Shown piece by piece: positions 33,444-42,571 of a stretch of 64,000 nucleotides of DNA. Location: contig CAZKYI010000003.1 in the NCBI GenBank assembly GCA_964557005.1, forward strand, positions 124,001-188,000, given 5' to 3'. The notes beneath the pieces are model-generated. The model worked only from the letters and a program-made list of their open reading frames with translations, did no database searches and was not told the DNA's origin. Position 1 is the first letter of the stretch; each line of letters begins with the position of its first letter. This DNA is from JBECKS01 sp964557005 (GTDB lineage Bacteria; Pseudomonadota; Gammaproteobacteria; Pseudomonadales; JBECKS01). Made by a program: the position numbers and the translations under genes.

Positions 33444-35645
33444 ATGCCTCACCCAATCGCACGCGTTGCGCTGAACACACCGCTTTACAGCGTGTTTGAC
33501 TACCGAAACCCAAGGTTCGAACTTGAAGCGGGTATGCGTGTTGCTGTGAATTTTGGGCGAAGAAAAGAAGTGGGCATCGTGATTGAAACCAGTGAACACA
33601 GTGCGCTGGCTGCCGAACAAATCAAACCCATTAGCGAAGTGATTGATGGCGAAGCCTGTGTTTCAAAAAGCTTTCTTGAATTCGTGCAATGGGCAGCACG
33701 TTATTATCATCACCCTGTTGGAGAAGCGCTGTTTCACGCGCTGCCCGCCCGCCTGCGCGAGCAACAGGCACTGCACCATAAAGACGTGATGGTGTGGCAA
33801 ACCACCGAAAAAGGCAGCCTCTACCCACCTGATAAACTGGGCAAGGCCATTCGCCAAATCGAAGCCTTACAGGAACTTAAAAAACACGCTCAAGGCATCG
33901 GCAACAAAGCCCTGCAAGCCAGCGGCATCACGCTTAACAGCTTGCAAGCACTGGAAAAAAAAGGGCTGGTACAACAAGTCGCTTTACCCAGAAAAACCCG
34001 AACCGCACAAGATGCAGCAATACACACACTACGCAGCAGCCCTTTAACCCTGAATGCCGAGCAAACCGCAGCAACACAACGGATTACTGAAAGCTTCGGC
34101 CAATTCGGCAGCTTTCTGCTGCATGGCATTACTGGCAGTGGCAAAACCGAAGTGTACATGCACTGTGTGCAAGCCTGTCTGGAACAGGGGCGACAGGCGC
34201 TGATTCTGGTGCCAGAAATTGGCCTGACCCCGCAAACCCTGCAGCGCTTCCAGCAACGCTTTACCTGTAAAATTGCGGTATTGCATTCAGGGCTTGGTGA
34301 AACCGAGCGCTTCAAAAACTGGTATATGGCGCGTCAGAATCAGGCGGGCATTGTGATTGGTACCCGTTCTGCGATTTTCGCCGACCTCCCTGAGCCAGGT
34401 TTGATTATCGTCGATGAAGAACATGACCTGAGTTACAAGCAACAGGAAGGCTTCCGCTATTCTGCACGCGACCTTGCTGTGGTGAGAGCCAAGGATTGGA
34501 ACATTCCCGTGATACTCGGCAGTGCCACGCCGTCTCTGGAAAGCCTGCATAATTGTGAACAAGGCCGCTACCAGCGGCTTCCTTTAAGTGAACGTGCCAC
34601 TCAGGGCAAGCTCCCCACCATTCGTGTTGATGATATTCGCGGCAAGGAATTACAGGCAGGGCTTAGCCATAACAGCTTGCACCATATTCGCAAACATCTG
34701 GAACAACACAGGCAAGTGCTGGTTTTCATCAATCGTCGTGGCTATACACCGGCACTGGTTTGCCCTGAATGCAACTGGCTAGCCACCTGCCCCTATTGTG
34801 ATGCGCGCTTCACTTACCACAAATCCAGACAGCTCTTGCTCTGCCACCACTGTAATTTCAGGCAGGCACCCATAAAAACCTGCCCCAAATGCCACGAAGG
34901 CAACTTGCTTGCGCTTGGCCAAGGCACGGAAAAGGTGGAAGAGTTACTCGCCCTGCACTTCAAAAAAACACCGATATTGCGTATTGATCGCGACAGCACC
35001 AGCCAAAAAAATGCCTTTGCCGAGCATCTGAAAATCATCACCAGTGGCACCCCTTGCATTCTGGTGGGTACGCAAATGCTCACCAAGGGTCATCATTTTC
35101 CCAAAGTCAGTCTGGTGTGCATTCTTGAATGTGATCAAGGATTTTTCAGCGCCGACTTTCGTGCCATGGAGCGCATGGGGCAAACCCTGATTCAAATCAT
35201 CGGCAGGGCAGGTCGCGAAGATGACAAGGGGGAAATCGTGTTACAAACCCAACTGCCTGATCACCCCCAATTACAAAGCCTCATCAAACAGGATTACCAA
35301 CGCTTCGCTGCAGAATTGCTGGCAGACAGGAAAGCCTTGAACTTTCCTCCTTTTGGCATGATGGCTTTGTTACGTGCCGATGCACCGCACATTGAAACCA
35401 GCATGGAATTTTTGCATTCAGTGAAACAGCTTTGTGAAAATGCTGTGCAGCCGAAAATTCTTGGCCCGACACCCGCTTCCATGCAAAGAAAGGCAGGAAG
35501 ACATCGCGCACAATTACTCTTCCTTGCACACAACAGACATGCGCTGCACAGCACACTCAATCAAATCATTACACACATCGCCCAGCTTCCTTTGGCGCGA
35601 AAAGTTCGCTGGTCTATTGATGTCGATCCACAGGAAAGTTTCTAG
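33444..35645 (+). CDS. priA: Primosomal replication helicase
   Basis: 733 residues from ATG at 33444, giving the usual start HPIARVALNTPLYSVFDY; an in-frame ATG at 33363 would add 27 residues with no family resemblance. Restarts stalled replication forks. 3'-DNA-binding domain about 1-105, Walker A GITGSGKTEVY, Walker B VDEEHDLSYKQ, zinc-binding cysteines CPECNWLATCPYC, CHHC and CPKC, and helicase C-terminal LVGTQMLTKGHHFPKV. Divergent from rpmE. In Pseudomonas argS follows; here ftsN follows directly. Confidence 0.95.
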   Translation: MPHPIARVALNTPLYSVFDYRNPRFELEAGMRVAVNFGRRKEVGIVIETSEHSALAAEQIKPISEVIDGEACVSKSFLEFVQWAARYYHHPVGEALFHALPARLREQQALHHKDVMVWQTTEKGSLYPPDKLGKAIRQIEALQELKKHAQGIGNKALQASGITLNSLQALEKKGLVQQVALPRKTRTAQDAAIHTLRSSPLTLNAEQTAATQRITESFGQFGSFLLHGITGSGKTEVYMHCVQACLEQGRQALILVPEIGLTPQTLQRFQQRFTCKIAVLHSGLGETERFKNWYMARQNQAGIVIGTRSAIFADLPEPGLIIVDEEHDLSYKQQEGFRYSARDLAVVRAKDWNIPVILGSATPSLESLHNCEQGRYQRLPLSERATQGKLPTIRVDDIRGKELQAGLSHNSLHHIRKHLEQHRQVLVFINRRGYTPALVCPECNWLATCPYCDARFTYHKSRQLLLCHHCNFRQAPIKTCPKCHEGNLLALGQGTEKVEELLALHFKKTPILRIDRDSTSQKNAFAEHLKIITSGTPCILVGTQMLTKGHHFPKVSLVCILECDQGFFSADFRAMERMGQTLIQIIGRAGREDDKGEIVLQTQLPDHPQLQSLIKQDYQRFAAELLADRKALNFPPFGMMALLRADAPHIETSMEFLHSVKQLCENAVQPKILGPTPASMQRKAGRHRAQLLFLAHNRHALHSTLNQIITHIAQLPLARKVRWSIDVDPQESF

Positions 35646-35723
35646 CATTTTGCGCATCTTCAAGCACAAGAGTAGAATCCCGCAGCCAAACCAGAGCGCA
35701 TTCCGCAGCATTTGAATTGATTT

Positions 35724-36302
35724 ATGAGCCACGATTTTGCCAAACGAAAAAAAGCCAATAGCAAGCGCAGCGTTGCAGGCAAGTCACAATTACCCGCGTG
35801 GTTCTGGATGTTTACCGGTGTCGTTGCAGGCTTGTTCATTGCTTTTCTGGTGTATCTTTCCACACTCCAGTTTGAACAAACCAAATCACCTGAACGCGTG
35901 GAAGAAACGAATGAACGCAGTCAGCAAATCAAAAAACAGGCTGAAAGAATGCGCGAAGGAAAAGAAGTGCTGAAAAAGCCCACCTTTGAATTCTACCAAC
36001 GCCTGCCCGAAGCAAAAATTGAAACACCCAGGCCACCTGCACGCACAGAAACCGGCACTACCCCAAAAAAAACCTACATATTACAGGCAGGCTCTTTTCG
36101 TTCGTATCAGGATGCCGATGCACTCAAGGCTTCGCTGATTATGCAAGGGCTTGATGTCAACATCAGCAGCGTGACTGATACAAAAGGCAACGCCTGGCAC
36201 CGCGTACAGGTTGGCCCCTTCACTTCCGAACAAAAAATAAACAGGGCAATGGATGTACTGGCAGAAAACAACATCGCAAGTATTAAAATGGAAGTGAAAT
36301 AA
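35724..36302 (+). CDS. ftsN: Cell division protein with SPOR domain
   Basis: 192 residues. Short basic cytoplasmic tail, single membrane span (PAWFWMFTGVVAGLFIAFLVYL), periplasmic coiled/charged stretch with ERMREGKEVLKKPTFEFYQRLPE (the E/Y-box type segment of FtsN that activates the divisome), and C-terminal SPOR domain (YILQAGSFRSYQDADALKASL ... HRVQVGPF). Size and location between priA and hslVU match FtsN of Pseudomonas. Confidence 0.92.
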   Translation: MSHDFAKRKKANSKRSVAGKSQLPAWFWMFTGVVAGLFIAFLVYLSTLQFEQTKSPERVEETNERSQQIKKQAERMREGKEVLKKPTFEFYQRLPEAKIETPRPPARTETGTTPKKTYILQAGSFRSYQDADALKASLIMQGLDVNISSVTDTKGNAWHRVQVGPFTSEQKINRAMDVLAENNIASIKMEVK

Positions 36303-36308
36303 TTCGGG

Positions 36309-36336
36309 CTTGAAACCCGCCATTTCCACCCCATAG
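36309..36336 (+). promoter_or_regulatory. Sigma-32 heat-shock promoter of hslVU
   Basis: CTTGAAA (36309-36315), 13-base spacer, then CCCCATAG (36329-36336): a match to the sigma-32 consensus CTTGAAA-N11..14-CCCCATnT at all but one position. It starts six bases after the ftsN stop and about 35 bases before the hslV start. HslVU is a known heat-shock protease, so this is well supported. Confidence 0.9.
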
Positions 36337-36370
36337 TGCTAGCCATTTCATTAAAATTACCGAGGTTCCT

Positions 36371-36910
36371 GTGGATCAATTTCGAGGCACAACCATTCTT
36401 TCTGTACGTCGTGGCAATCATGTTGTTATCGGTGGAGACGGTCAGGTTACGATGGGCAACACCGTCATGAAAGGAAACGCACGCAAGGTTCGCAGGCTCT
36501 ATAAAGAAAAAGTGCTCGCAGGTTTTGCCGGAGGCACCGCCGATGCCTTCACACTGTTTGAACGCTTTGAAGGTAAACTCGAAAAACATCAGGGGCATCT
36601 GGTGCGCGCCGCCGTTGAAATGGCCAAAGACTGGCGCACAGACAGAGTGCTCAGAAAACTCGATGCCCTGCTTGCGGTTGCCGATCACAGCGCTTCCCTC
36701 ATCATCACAGGTAATGGTGATGTGGTTGAACCTGAAAATAATCTTATCGCCATTGGTTCGGGTGGCCCTTTCGCACAATCTGCCGCCAAGGCTCTGCTTG
36801 AAAATACCGAACTTGATGCAAGAACGATTGTTGAGAAAGCTTTAAGCATTGCTGGCGATATTTGTATTTATACCAATCACCAGCAAACCATTGAAGAACT
36901 GAAATTTTAA
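36371..36910 (+). CDS. hslV: ATP-dependent protease peptidase subunit
   Basis: 179 residues, GTG start. Six-residue propeptide MDQFRG then TTILSVRRG; the catalytic N-terminal Thr7 is released on maturation. GGDGQVTMGNTVMKGNARKVRRL and VAGGFAGGTADAF-type AGFAGGTADAFTLF signatures of the proteasome beta-like family are present. Works as a dodecamer with HslU. AGGTTCC upstream is a modest ribosome site; heat-shock promoter lies just ahead. Confidence 0.96.
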   Translation: MDQFRGTTILSVRRGNHVVIGGDGQVTMGNTVMKGNARKVRRLYKEKVLAGFAGGTADAFTLFERFEGKLEKHQGHLVRAAVEMAKDWRTDRVLRKLDALLAVADHSASLIITGNGDVVEPENNLIAIGSGGPFAQSAAKALLENTELDARTIVEKALSIAGDICIYTNHQQTIEELKF

Positions 36911-36955
36911 TCGCGCTTCATTTTTTTATTTTTGTCACCCTTTCAGGAAAATCCC

Positions 36956-38290
36956 ATGTCTGATATGACACCCAAACAAATTGTTCATGAACTTGATCGC
37001 CACATTGTGGGGCAGGCACAGGCAAAAAAATCTGTTGCACTGGCACTGAGAAATCGTTGGCGCAGAATGAAACTGGAGCCTGCACTGCGTGCAGAAATTT
37101 CACCGAAAAATATTTTGATGATTGGTCCAACGGGTGTCGGAAAAACTGAAATTGCACGTCGTCTTGCAAAACTTGCCAATGCGCCTTTTATCAAAGTTGA
37201 AGCAACCAAATTTACAGAAGTCGGTTATGTGGGTCGCGATGTGGAATCGATTGTGCGCGATCTTGCAGATATTGCTGTGAAAATGTTTCGCGAACAGGCC
37301 ATGCACAAGGTACAAAATCAGGCCGCTGATGCAGCCGAGGAACGTATTCTCGATGCGCTGCTGACACCCGCACGTGTCACTGACAAAACTGATGCGGCGA
37401 TTGGTGAAAGTAATTCGCGCCAGATTTTCAGAAAAAAACTCAGAGAGGGTGAACTTGACGACAAGGAAATCGAAGTCGAAGTCAGTATCGCTAATATCGG
37501 TGTTGAAATTATGGCACCGCCTGGCATGGAAGAAATGACCAGCCAGTTACAGAATATGTTTTCCAATCTCAGCAGTAACAAAAGCAAACGTAAACGCTTG
37601 AAAGTGAAAGATGCGCTGCGTCAACTCAAAGATGAAGAAGCGGCCAAACTGGTCAACAATGATGACCTCAATAGCAAAGCCATTGAAGCAGTGGAGCAAA
37701 CCGGCATTATTTTTATTGATGAAATCGACAAGGTTGCCAAGCGTTCGGAAACATCAGGCACCGATGTCAGCCGCGAAGGTGTGCAGCGTGATTTGCTGCC
37801 CTTGATAGAAGGCAGCACCGTCAGTACCAAGTATGGCATGGTTAAAACCGATCATATTTTATTTATTGCATCGGGCGCTTTTCATTTAACCAGACCGAGC
37901 GATTTGATTCCTGAACTGCAAGGTCGTTTGCCGATTCGTGTTGAACTTAGCGCATTAAGCACGCAGGATTTTGAACGAATATTAACGGAACCCAACGCTG
38001 CCCTGACAGAACAATACAAGGCACTGCTCGGCACGGAAAATCTGAAACTGGAATTTGATGCAACAGGTATCAAACGTATTGCAGAAATCGCGTGGCAAGT
38101 GAATGAGAAAACAGAAAATATTGGTGCGCGTCGTCTGCACACGGTGGTAGAAAAATTGCTGGAAAATATTTCTTTTGAAGCTGATGAACTTGCCACTGAA
38201 AACCAGAGCATCGTCATTGATGAAAGCTTTGTGAATGCCAATCTGGCTGAACTGGCAATGGACGAAGATTTAAGCCGTTATATTTTATAA
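36956..38290 (+). CDS. hslU: ATP-dependent protease ATPase subunit
   Basis: 444 residues from ATG at 36956 (SDMTPKQIVHELDRHIVGQ, the family's normal start); the ATG at 36932 only adds a non-conserved octapeptide. AAA+ unfoldase: Walker A GPTGVGKTE (57-65), I-domain inserted, Walker B IIFIDEIDKVAKR, and ENIGARRLHTVVEKLLE at the C-terminus. 45 bases after hslV, cotranscribed from the sigma-32 promoter. Confidence 0.97.
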   Translation: MSDMTPKQIVHELDRHIVGQAQAKKSVALALRNRWRRMKLEPALRAEISPKNILMIGPTGVGKTEIARRLAKLANAPFIKVEATKFTEVGYVGRDVESIVRDLADIAVKMFREQAMHKVQNQAADAAEERILDALLTPARVTDKTDAAIGESNSRQIFRKKLREGELDDKEIEVEVSIANIGVEIMAPPGMEEMTSQLQNMFSNLSSNKSKRKRLKVKDALRQLKDEEAAKLVNNDDLNSKAIEAVEQTGIIFIDEIDKVAKRSETSGTDVSREGVQRDLLPLIEGSTVSTKYGMVKTDHILFIASGAFHLTRPSDLIPELQGRLPIRVELSALSTQDFERILTEPNAALTEQYKALLGTENLKLEFDATGIKRIAEIAWQVNEKTENIGARRLHTVVEKLLENISFEADELATENQSIVIDESFVNANLAELAMDEDLSRYIL

Positions 38291-38309
38291 GGGCTTGAAT
38301 GATGTCTGG

Positions 38310-38660
38310 TTAAAAAAATTTCCCGCGAAACATAAAATACACAGCGCCCACCAGACACAAACCTGCCCATAAATAATCGAGCTTGAGCGGCTCTTTTAAA
38401 TACATCACCGAGAAGGGAATGAATACTGTGAGTGTAATCACTTCCTGAATAATCTTGAGCTGACCAACCGACAACACCGTATAGCCAATACGATTGGCTG
38501 GCACCTGAAACAGGTATTCCAGAAGCGCGATACCCCAGCTCACCAGCGCAGCGATAATCCAGGGTTTATGATTCAATTCCTTTAAATGGGCATACCATGC
38601 AAAGGTCATAAACACATTGCTGCACACCAACAAAGCAATAGAGATAACCAGTGGATGCAT
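38310..38660 (-). CDS. DMT-like membrane protein (DUF486)
   Basis: 116 residues, four hydrophobic segments (about 4-24, 36-54, 65-80, 94-111). The pattern SNVFMTFAWYAHL and SVMYLKEPLKLDYLWAGLCLVGAVYFMFRG is the DUF486 family of small multidrug-resistance-like membrane proteins, function unknown. It starts eight bases before the hisE end and may be cotranscribed with the hisIE genes; its partner gene is convergent with hslU. Confidence 0.85.
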   Translation of the reverse strand: MHPLVISIALLVCSNVFMTFAWYAHLKELNHKPWIIAALVSWGIALLEYLFQVPANRIGYTVLSVGQLKIIQEVITLTVFIPFSVMYLKEPLKLDYLWAGLCLVGAVYFMFRGKFF

Positions 38661-38668
38661 ATGAAAAA

Positions 38669-39013
38669 TCAGGGTTTGCGATTTGCTTTTTCTTCCAGAC
38701 CAGACATATCAAAACGACGCGCCAGCTCCTTCAGCACATCATCAGACGATAAATCCATGTGAGAAAGCATCACCAGCGTGTGAAACCAGAGATCAGCAGT
38801 TTCAGAAATCAGCGCCTGTTTATCGCCTGTTTGCTGTGCATCTCTTGCCGCAAGAATCGTCTCAATACTTTCTTCGCCTACTTTCTCAAGAATTTTATTC
38901 AATCCTTTGTTGTGCAAACTGGCGACGTAAGATGTTGAAGCATCTGCACCCTTGCGTTGGCGCAAAACCGCTTCCAGCAATGCAAGCACCTCTTTGGTAT
39001 TCACTTCACTCAT
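38669..39013 (-). CDS. hisE: Phosphoribosyl-ATP pyrophosphatase
   Basis: 114 residues. All-alpha NTP-PPase (MazG-like) that removes pyrophosphate from PR-ATP, second step of histidine synthesis. Motifs: EKVGEESIETILAA (EExxE Mg-binding), SETADLWFHTLVML and C-terminal ELARRFDMSGLEEKANRK. ATGA overlap with hisI. The C-terminal motif is echoed by a short plus-strand frame at 42458-42571. Confidence 0.95.
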   Translation of the reverse strand: MSEVNTKEVLALLEAVLRQRKGADASTSYVASLHNKGLNKILEKVGEESIETILAARDAQQTGDKQALISETADLWFHTLVMLSHMDLSSDDVLKELARRFDMSGLEEKANRKP

Positions 39014-39399
39014 GGTTGATACATCTCTTTGGGGTCTTTAAGCACGGCATCTTGTGTACACCACTGTTCATGTTCCAGCTTTCTGAAAAAACAGGATTCA
39101 CGTCCGGTATGACAGGCAATGCCGCCCTGCTGTTCTACTTCCAGCACCAGAGTATCGCCATCACAATCGAGATAAACATTTTTAAGCAACTGCACATTGC
39201 CAGAATCTTCACCCTTGCGCCAAAGCTGGTTGCGCGAACGTGACCAATAAATCGCCCTGCCTTCTTTCACACTCAAGCGCAAGGATTCTTCATTCATCCA
39301 TGCCATCATCAAGATGCGTTTACTGTGGCTGTCCTGTGCAATCGCAGCCACCAAACCTGAGGCATTCCATTGAACTGACTGAATCCAGTCATTGCTCAT
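39010..39399 (-). CDS. hisI: Phosphoribosyl-AMP cyclohydrolase
   Basis: 129 residues. It opens the purine ring of PR-AMP in step three of histidine synthesis. RSRNQLWRKGEDSGNVQ, DCDGDTLVLEVEQ and ACHTGRESCF, with the zinc-binding Cys and Mg-binding Asp residues, are complete. Directly after ubiB (10 bases), overlapping hisE, the Pseudomonas order ubiB-hisI-hisE. Confidence 0.95.
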   Translation of the reverse strand: MSNDWIQSVQWNASGLVAAIAQDSHSKRILMMAWMNEESLRLSVKEGRAIYWSRSRNQLWRKGEDSGNVQLLKNVYLDCDGDTLVLEVEQQGGIACHTGRESCFFRKLEHEQWCTQDAVLKDPKEMYQP

Positions 39400-39409
39400 A
39401 CGCTTGACC

Positions 39410-41047
39410 TTATTTTTTTAAAAACTGATAGCCAAGTACGCTAAACCCAAGCCCTGCCAAAATCAATGGCGGCAAGCCCGGACTCGCCAGACTCACCCCT
39501 GAACCCAAATAAGCAGCACCTGCCAATAAACTCACCGCCAACAATACGCCACGATTCGCAGAACGCTGTTGCTTTTGCAGGCTAACGAATTGCTCACGCA
39601 GATATTCGGATTCTGGCTGCTTCAATCGATTCAAAGCTTCAAACAGCAAGTGCGGTAATTCAGGTAATTGTTGTAGCAGTTCAGGCGCATTGTGTTGCAG
39701 TGCTTTGGCGAGATTCACAGGGCTTAACATTTCCTTCACCCAATCTTCAAGCAAGGGCTTGCCGATTTCCCATACATTTAATTCAGGATAAAGCTGCTTG
39801 CCCAAACCTTCGATGTGAATCAGGGTTTTTTGAAACAGTAAAAAATCAGGATTGATATGAATATGAAACTCGCGCGCCATCGCCAACAATTCCATCAGAA
39901 TCGGCGCAAATTCAATATCACTCATGGCCTGATCAAAAACAGGCTCGACAATTTTTTGCAGCCTTAGTGCCAGTTCTTCCTTATGAATGTTGCCACGCAC
40001 CCAACCTGCATCAATCAATAATTGTGCATTGCGTTCATATTTTTTCTGAATCACCGCCAGTAATTGTTGTGCAAGAAAACTTTGATCTTCCCTGCTCAAA
40101 CTTCCCGCGATGGCACAATCAACAGACACATATTGATTGGCAGAAGGATTCACGGTATTCACAAAAATGTTTCCAGGGTGCATATCGGCATGGAAAAAAT
40201 TATCCTTGAACACTTGTGTGAAAAATATTTTTACACCATTTTCTGCGAGCTTTTCAAGATCAGTTCCCTGTGCAGAAATTTTCTCTGCCTGATTCACAGG
40301 AATACCATAAATGCGCTCCATGCACAGAACTTTTCGCGTGGAAAAATCGAGATATACGCGTGGAATGTAAAGATAATCGTGCTTTAAAGCATTGTTGCGC
40401 ATTTTGATGGTATTGGCAGCTTCACGATAAAAATTCATTTCGCCTTCAATCACCACCCGATAATTTTCGACCAGTTCACTCAGGTAAAAAAGACGCGCGT
40501 CCTCAAACACACTTTCAATGCTGCTGGCCAACCATGCCATTAGCCGAACATCGCGCCTGACTGTTTTCTCTATATTTGGTCTTAAAATTTTAAAAACCAC
40601 CTGCTCACCTGACTGCAACTGCGCAGCATGTACCTGTGCAATCGAAGCTGCTGCCAAAGGCAGAGCATCGATACTTTTTATTTGAGCAAAACAGGTTTCA
40701 GATAATTCCTGTTTAATAATCGACAAGGCCTGTTCAGAATCAAACGGCGGTACATTTTCGGTAAGCTGCTCCAGCTCATCGGCAAGCGCGTCATTCAACA
40801 AATCCCTGCGCGTTGCTGCCAACTGCCCCAGTTTGATAAACACAGGGCCAAGCTCAACCAAGGCAAGGCGACAGCGTTGCTCCAGCGAGTATTTGCGTTT
40901 TTCTGAAAAAAAATACATCCAGTAGGCAGGATGAAGTTTGAACAGCGCTCGTATATAGATTGAATGCGGCAAAGGTTTAAGCAGTTCATCCAGATGATAA
41001 AAGCAAAGTATATGAACAATCTGGAAAAGCCTGAATATCGCCAGCAT
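39410..41047 (-). CDS. ubiB: Ubiquinone biosynthesis atypical kinase/ATPase
   Basis: 545 residues, ABC1/ADCK-type protein-kinase-like ATPase that helps ubiquinone precursor handling at the inner membrane. FIKLGQLAATRRDLLNDAL is the KxGQ motif that replaces the Gly-rich loop; AAASIAQVHAA (the Ala-rich loop), HADMHPGNIFV and VDCAIAG (DFG-like) are present. Two C-terminal hydrophobic segments (GVLLAVSLLAGAAYLG and LPPLILAGLGFSVLGYQFL) anchor it. Length 545 fits E. coli UbiB. Confidence 0.95.
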   Translation of the reverse strand: MLAIFRLFQIVHILCFYHLDELLKPLPHSIYIRALFKLHPAYWMYFFSEKRKYSLEQRCRLALVELGPVFIKLGQLAATRRDLLNDALADELEQLTENVPPFDSEQALSIIKQELSETCFAQIKSIDALPLAAASIAQVHAAQLQSGEQVVFKILRPNIEKTVRRDVRLMAWLASSIESVFEDARLFYLSELVENYRVVIEGEMNFYREAANTIKMRNNALKHDYLYIPRVYLDFSTRKVLCMERIYGIPVNQAEKISAQGTDLEKLAENGVKIFFTQVFKDNFFHADMHPGNIFVNTVNPSANQYVSVDCAIAGSLSREDQSFLAQQLLAVIQKKYERNAQLLIDAGWVRGNIHKEELALRLQKIVEPVFDQAMSDIEFAPILMELLAMAREFHIHINPDFLLFQKTLIHIEGLGKQLYPELNVWEIGKPLLEDWVKEMLSPVNLAKALQHNAPELLQQLPELPHLLFEALNRLKQPESEYLREQFVSLQKQQRSANRGVLLAVSLLAGAAYLGSGVSLASPGLPPLILAGLGFSVLGYQFLKK

Positions 41048-41051
41048 CTGC

Positions 41052-41648
41052 TCAGACCTTCTTGTTATTGCGGCGTTTAAAAAAACGTGCGCTCAACTGG
41101 TTCAAACCGTCCATTAAATCATTTTCAATGAAATCTCCGGCTTTTTTAATCAGCTCACCCGCATCATCGACTACCCGATGAATTTCGTGTGCAGCAACGT
41201 CGCCTACTATTCTTGAAAGTGGTTCTTCCCAATCAATGTCCAGTTCACTCAGGATATTCTGAAGCTGCTCAACCAAATCGAGATTGCCGCGAATAATCAG
41301 CCGTTCACTTTTTTGTCCTGCGCCTGCATTGGCATAACGGCCAGAAAAAAACTCGGCAAGCACCTTGAGATTCGCAACCTCAATCGAGGCATCGGTTTCA
41401 TCTTCACTGATGGCTTTCAGAATCAAACCTTCTTCATTAAAGCTGATAAAAAATTCCAGCACTTCTGTTGAGAATGGTAAATCACAACGCACCGCCAATT
41501 CCTGCCCCGCCAGTTCTGCAAGTGCCAATCGAGATGAATCATCATAGCGCAAGGCGCGGTTACATAACTCTTCCAGAGCAGACAGCGCAAACACTTTTGC
41601 TTCATCTAACATGGAAAACGATTGCGGGTTTCGATTTGAAAAAGTCAT
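41052..41648 (-). CDS. ubiJ: Ubiquinone biosynthesis accessory factor (SCP2 domain)
   Basis: 198 residues. The N-terminal half is an SCP2-like lipid-binding fold (YDDSSRLALAELAGQELAVRCDLPFS, LIIRGNLDLVEQLQNIL) and the C-terminal half has an amphipathic/coiled segment (VVDDAGELIKKAGDFIENDLMD). UbiJ holds ubiquinone intermediates in the Ubi complex. Placed exactly between ubiE (ATGA overlap) and ubiB, the canonical ubiE-J-B order. Confidence 0.93.
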   Translation of the reverse strand: MTFSNRNPQSFSMLDEAKVFALSALEELCNRALRYDDSSRLALAELAGQELAVRCDLPFSTEVLEFFISFNEEGLILKAISEDETDASIEVANLKVLAEFFSGRYANAGAGQKSERLIIRGNLDLVEQLQNILSELDIDWEEPLSRIVGDVAAHEIHRVVDDAGELIKKAGDFIENDLMDGLNQLSARFFKRRNNKKV

Positions 41649-42412
41649 GGCTGGTATTTGAACCCTCTGTGTACGGCAACAATGCCGCCAGTCATATTAA
41701 AATAATCACAATCCGAAAATTGTGCTGCTTCCATCATCGCTTTCAGGGTTTCCTGATCAGGATGCTTGCGAATAGATTCGGCGAGATATTGATAACTGTC
41801 TGCATCATTCACCACCCATTTGCCAATTTTGGGAATCACCGAAAAAGAATATGCGTCATACACTTTGGCTAACACAGGATTCACCGGTTTTGAAAATTCC
41901 AATACCAGCAATCTGCCACCTGGTTTCAAACAGCGATAGATAGAACGCAAGGCCTTTTCCTTGTCGGTAAAATTTCTTAACCCAAAACCAATCGAAATCA
42001 AATCGAAACTGTTATCTGCAAACGGAAGTTGCTCACCATTCAACAGTGCAAAATCAATGTTCTCAAAATAACCCTTGTCGATAAGACGATCACGCCCCAC
42101 GGCCAACATTGATGCGTTGATGTCTGAAAGCACAACACGACCGCTGCTACCAACAACATCTGCAAACAGCATCGCCAAATCCCCAGTACCACCTGCAATA
42201 TCCAACACCTGATGCCCTGCTCTCAAACCGGAAAGCTCACGTGTAATGCGCTTCCAGATGCGATGAATACCGAAGGACATCAAATCATTCATCAAATCAT
42301 ATTGCGCAGCCACCGAATGAAACACTTCTCCCACCAGTTTGGCCTTATCTTCACGCGCCACTTCACGAAATCCAAAGTGGGTCTGGTTTTTGGTATCAGA
42401 ATTTTTTTGCAT
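41645..42412 (-). CDS. ubiE: Ubiquinone/menaquinone C-methyltransferase
   Basis: 255 residues, class I SAM methyltransferase. KLVGEVFHSVAAQYDLMNDLMSFGIHRIWK is the UbiE entry signature (shown in part: VAAQYDLMNDLMSFG), VLDIAGGTGDLAMLF the SAM motif, and GFGLRNF plus RLLVLEFSKP the later ones. First gene of the ubiE-J-B-hisI-hisE operon on the minus strand. Confidence 0.96.
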   Translation of the reverse strand: MQKNSDTKNQTHFGFREVAREDKAKLVGEVFHSVAAQYDLMNDLMSFGIHRIWKRITRELSGLRAGHQVLDIAGGTGDLAMLFADVVGSSGRVVLSDINASMLAVGRDRLIDKGYFENIDFALLNGEQLPFADNSFDLISIGFGLRNFTDKEKALRSIYRCLKPGGRLLVLEFSKPVNPVLAKVYDAYSFSVIPKIGKWVVNDADSYQYLAESIRKHPDQETLKAMMEAAQFSDCDYFNMTGGIVAVHRGFKYQP

Positions 42413-42457
42413 AACACAGAATCAAAAATTTACGGGGTAATACAAATTCTACTGTCT

Positions 42458-42571
42458 ATGGGCACTCAAACAAGCGGTAGTGATTTCAATGCCATTCTGA
42501 CAGAACTGGCCAAACACTATAATGTCTCCGGCCTAGAAGAAAAAGCGAGCCAAAAAAACAATCTTCTCTAG
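42458..42571 (+). other. Short frame resembling the HisE C-terminus; possible relic or small protein
   Basis: A 37-codon frame from an ATG in the gap between ubiE and the acyltransferase gene, on the opposite strand to both. It encodes SGSDFNAILTELAKHYNVSG then LEEKASQKNN, closely parallel to the HisE tail (SSDDVLKELARRFDMSG, LEEKANRK), about half identical over 25 residues. No ribosome site is seen. It could be a fragment of a once-complete second hisE, or chance. The rest of the gap holds the ubiE promoter region. Confidence 0.4.

Noticed and set aside
36107..36778. Minus-strand frame opposite ftsN and hslV
   Set aside because: Antisense of two real genes; composition not protein-like.
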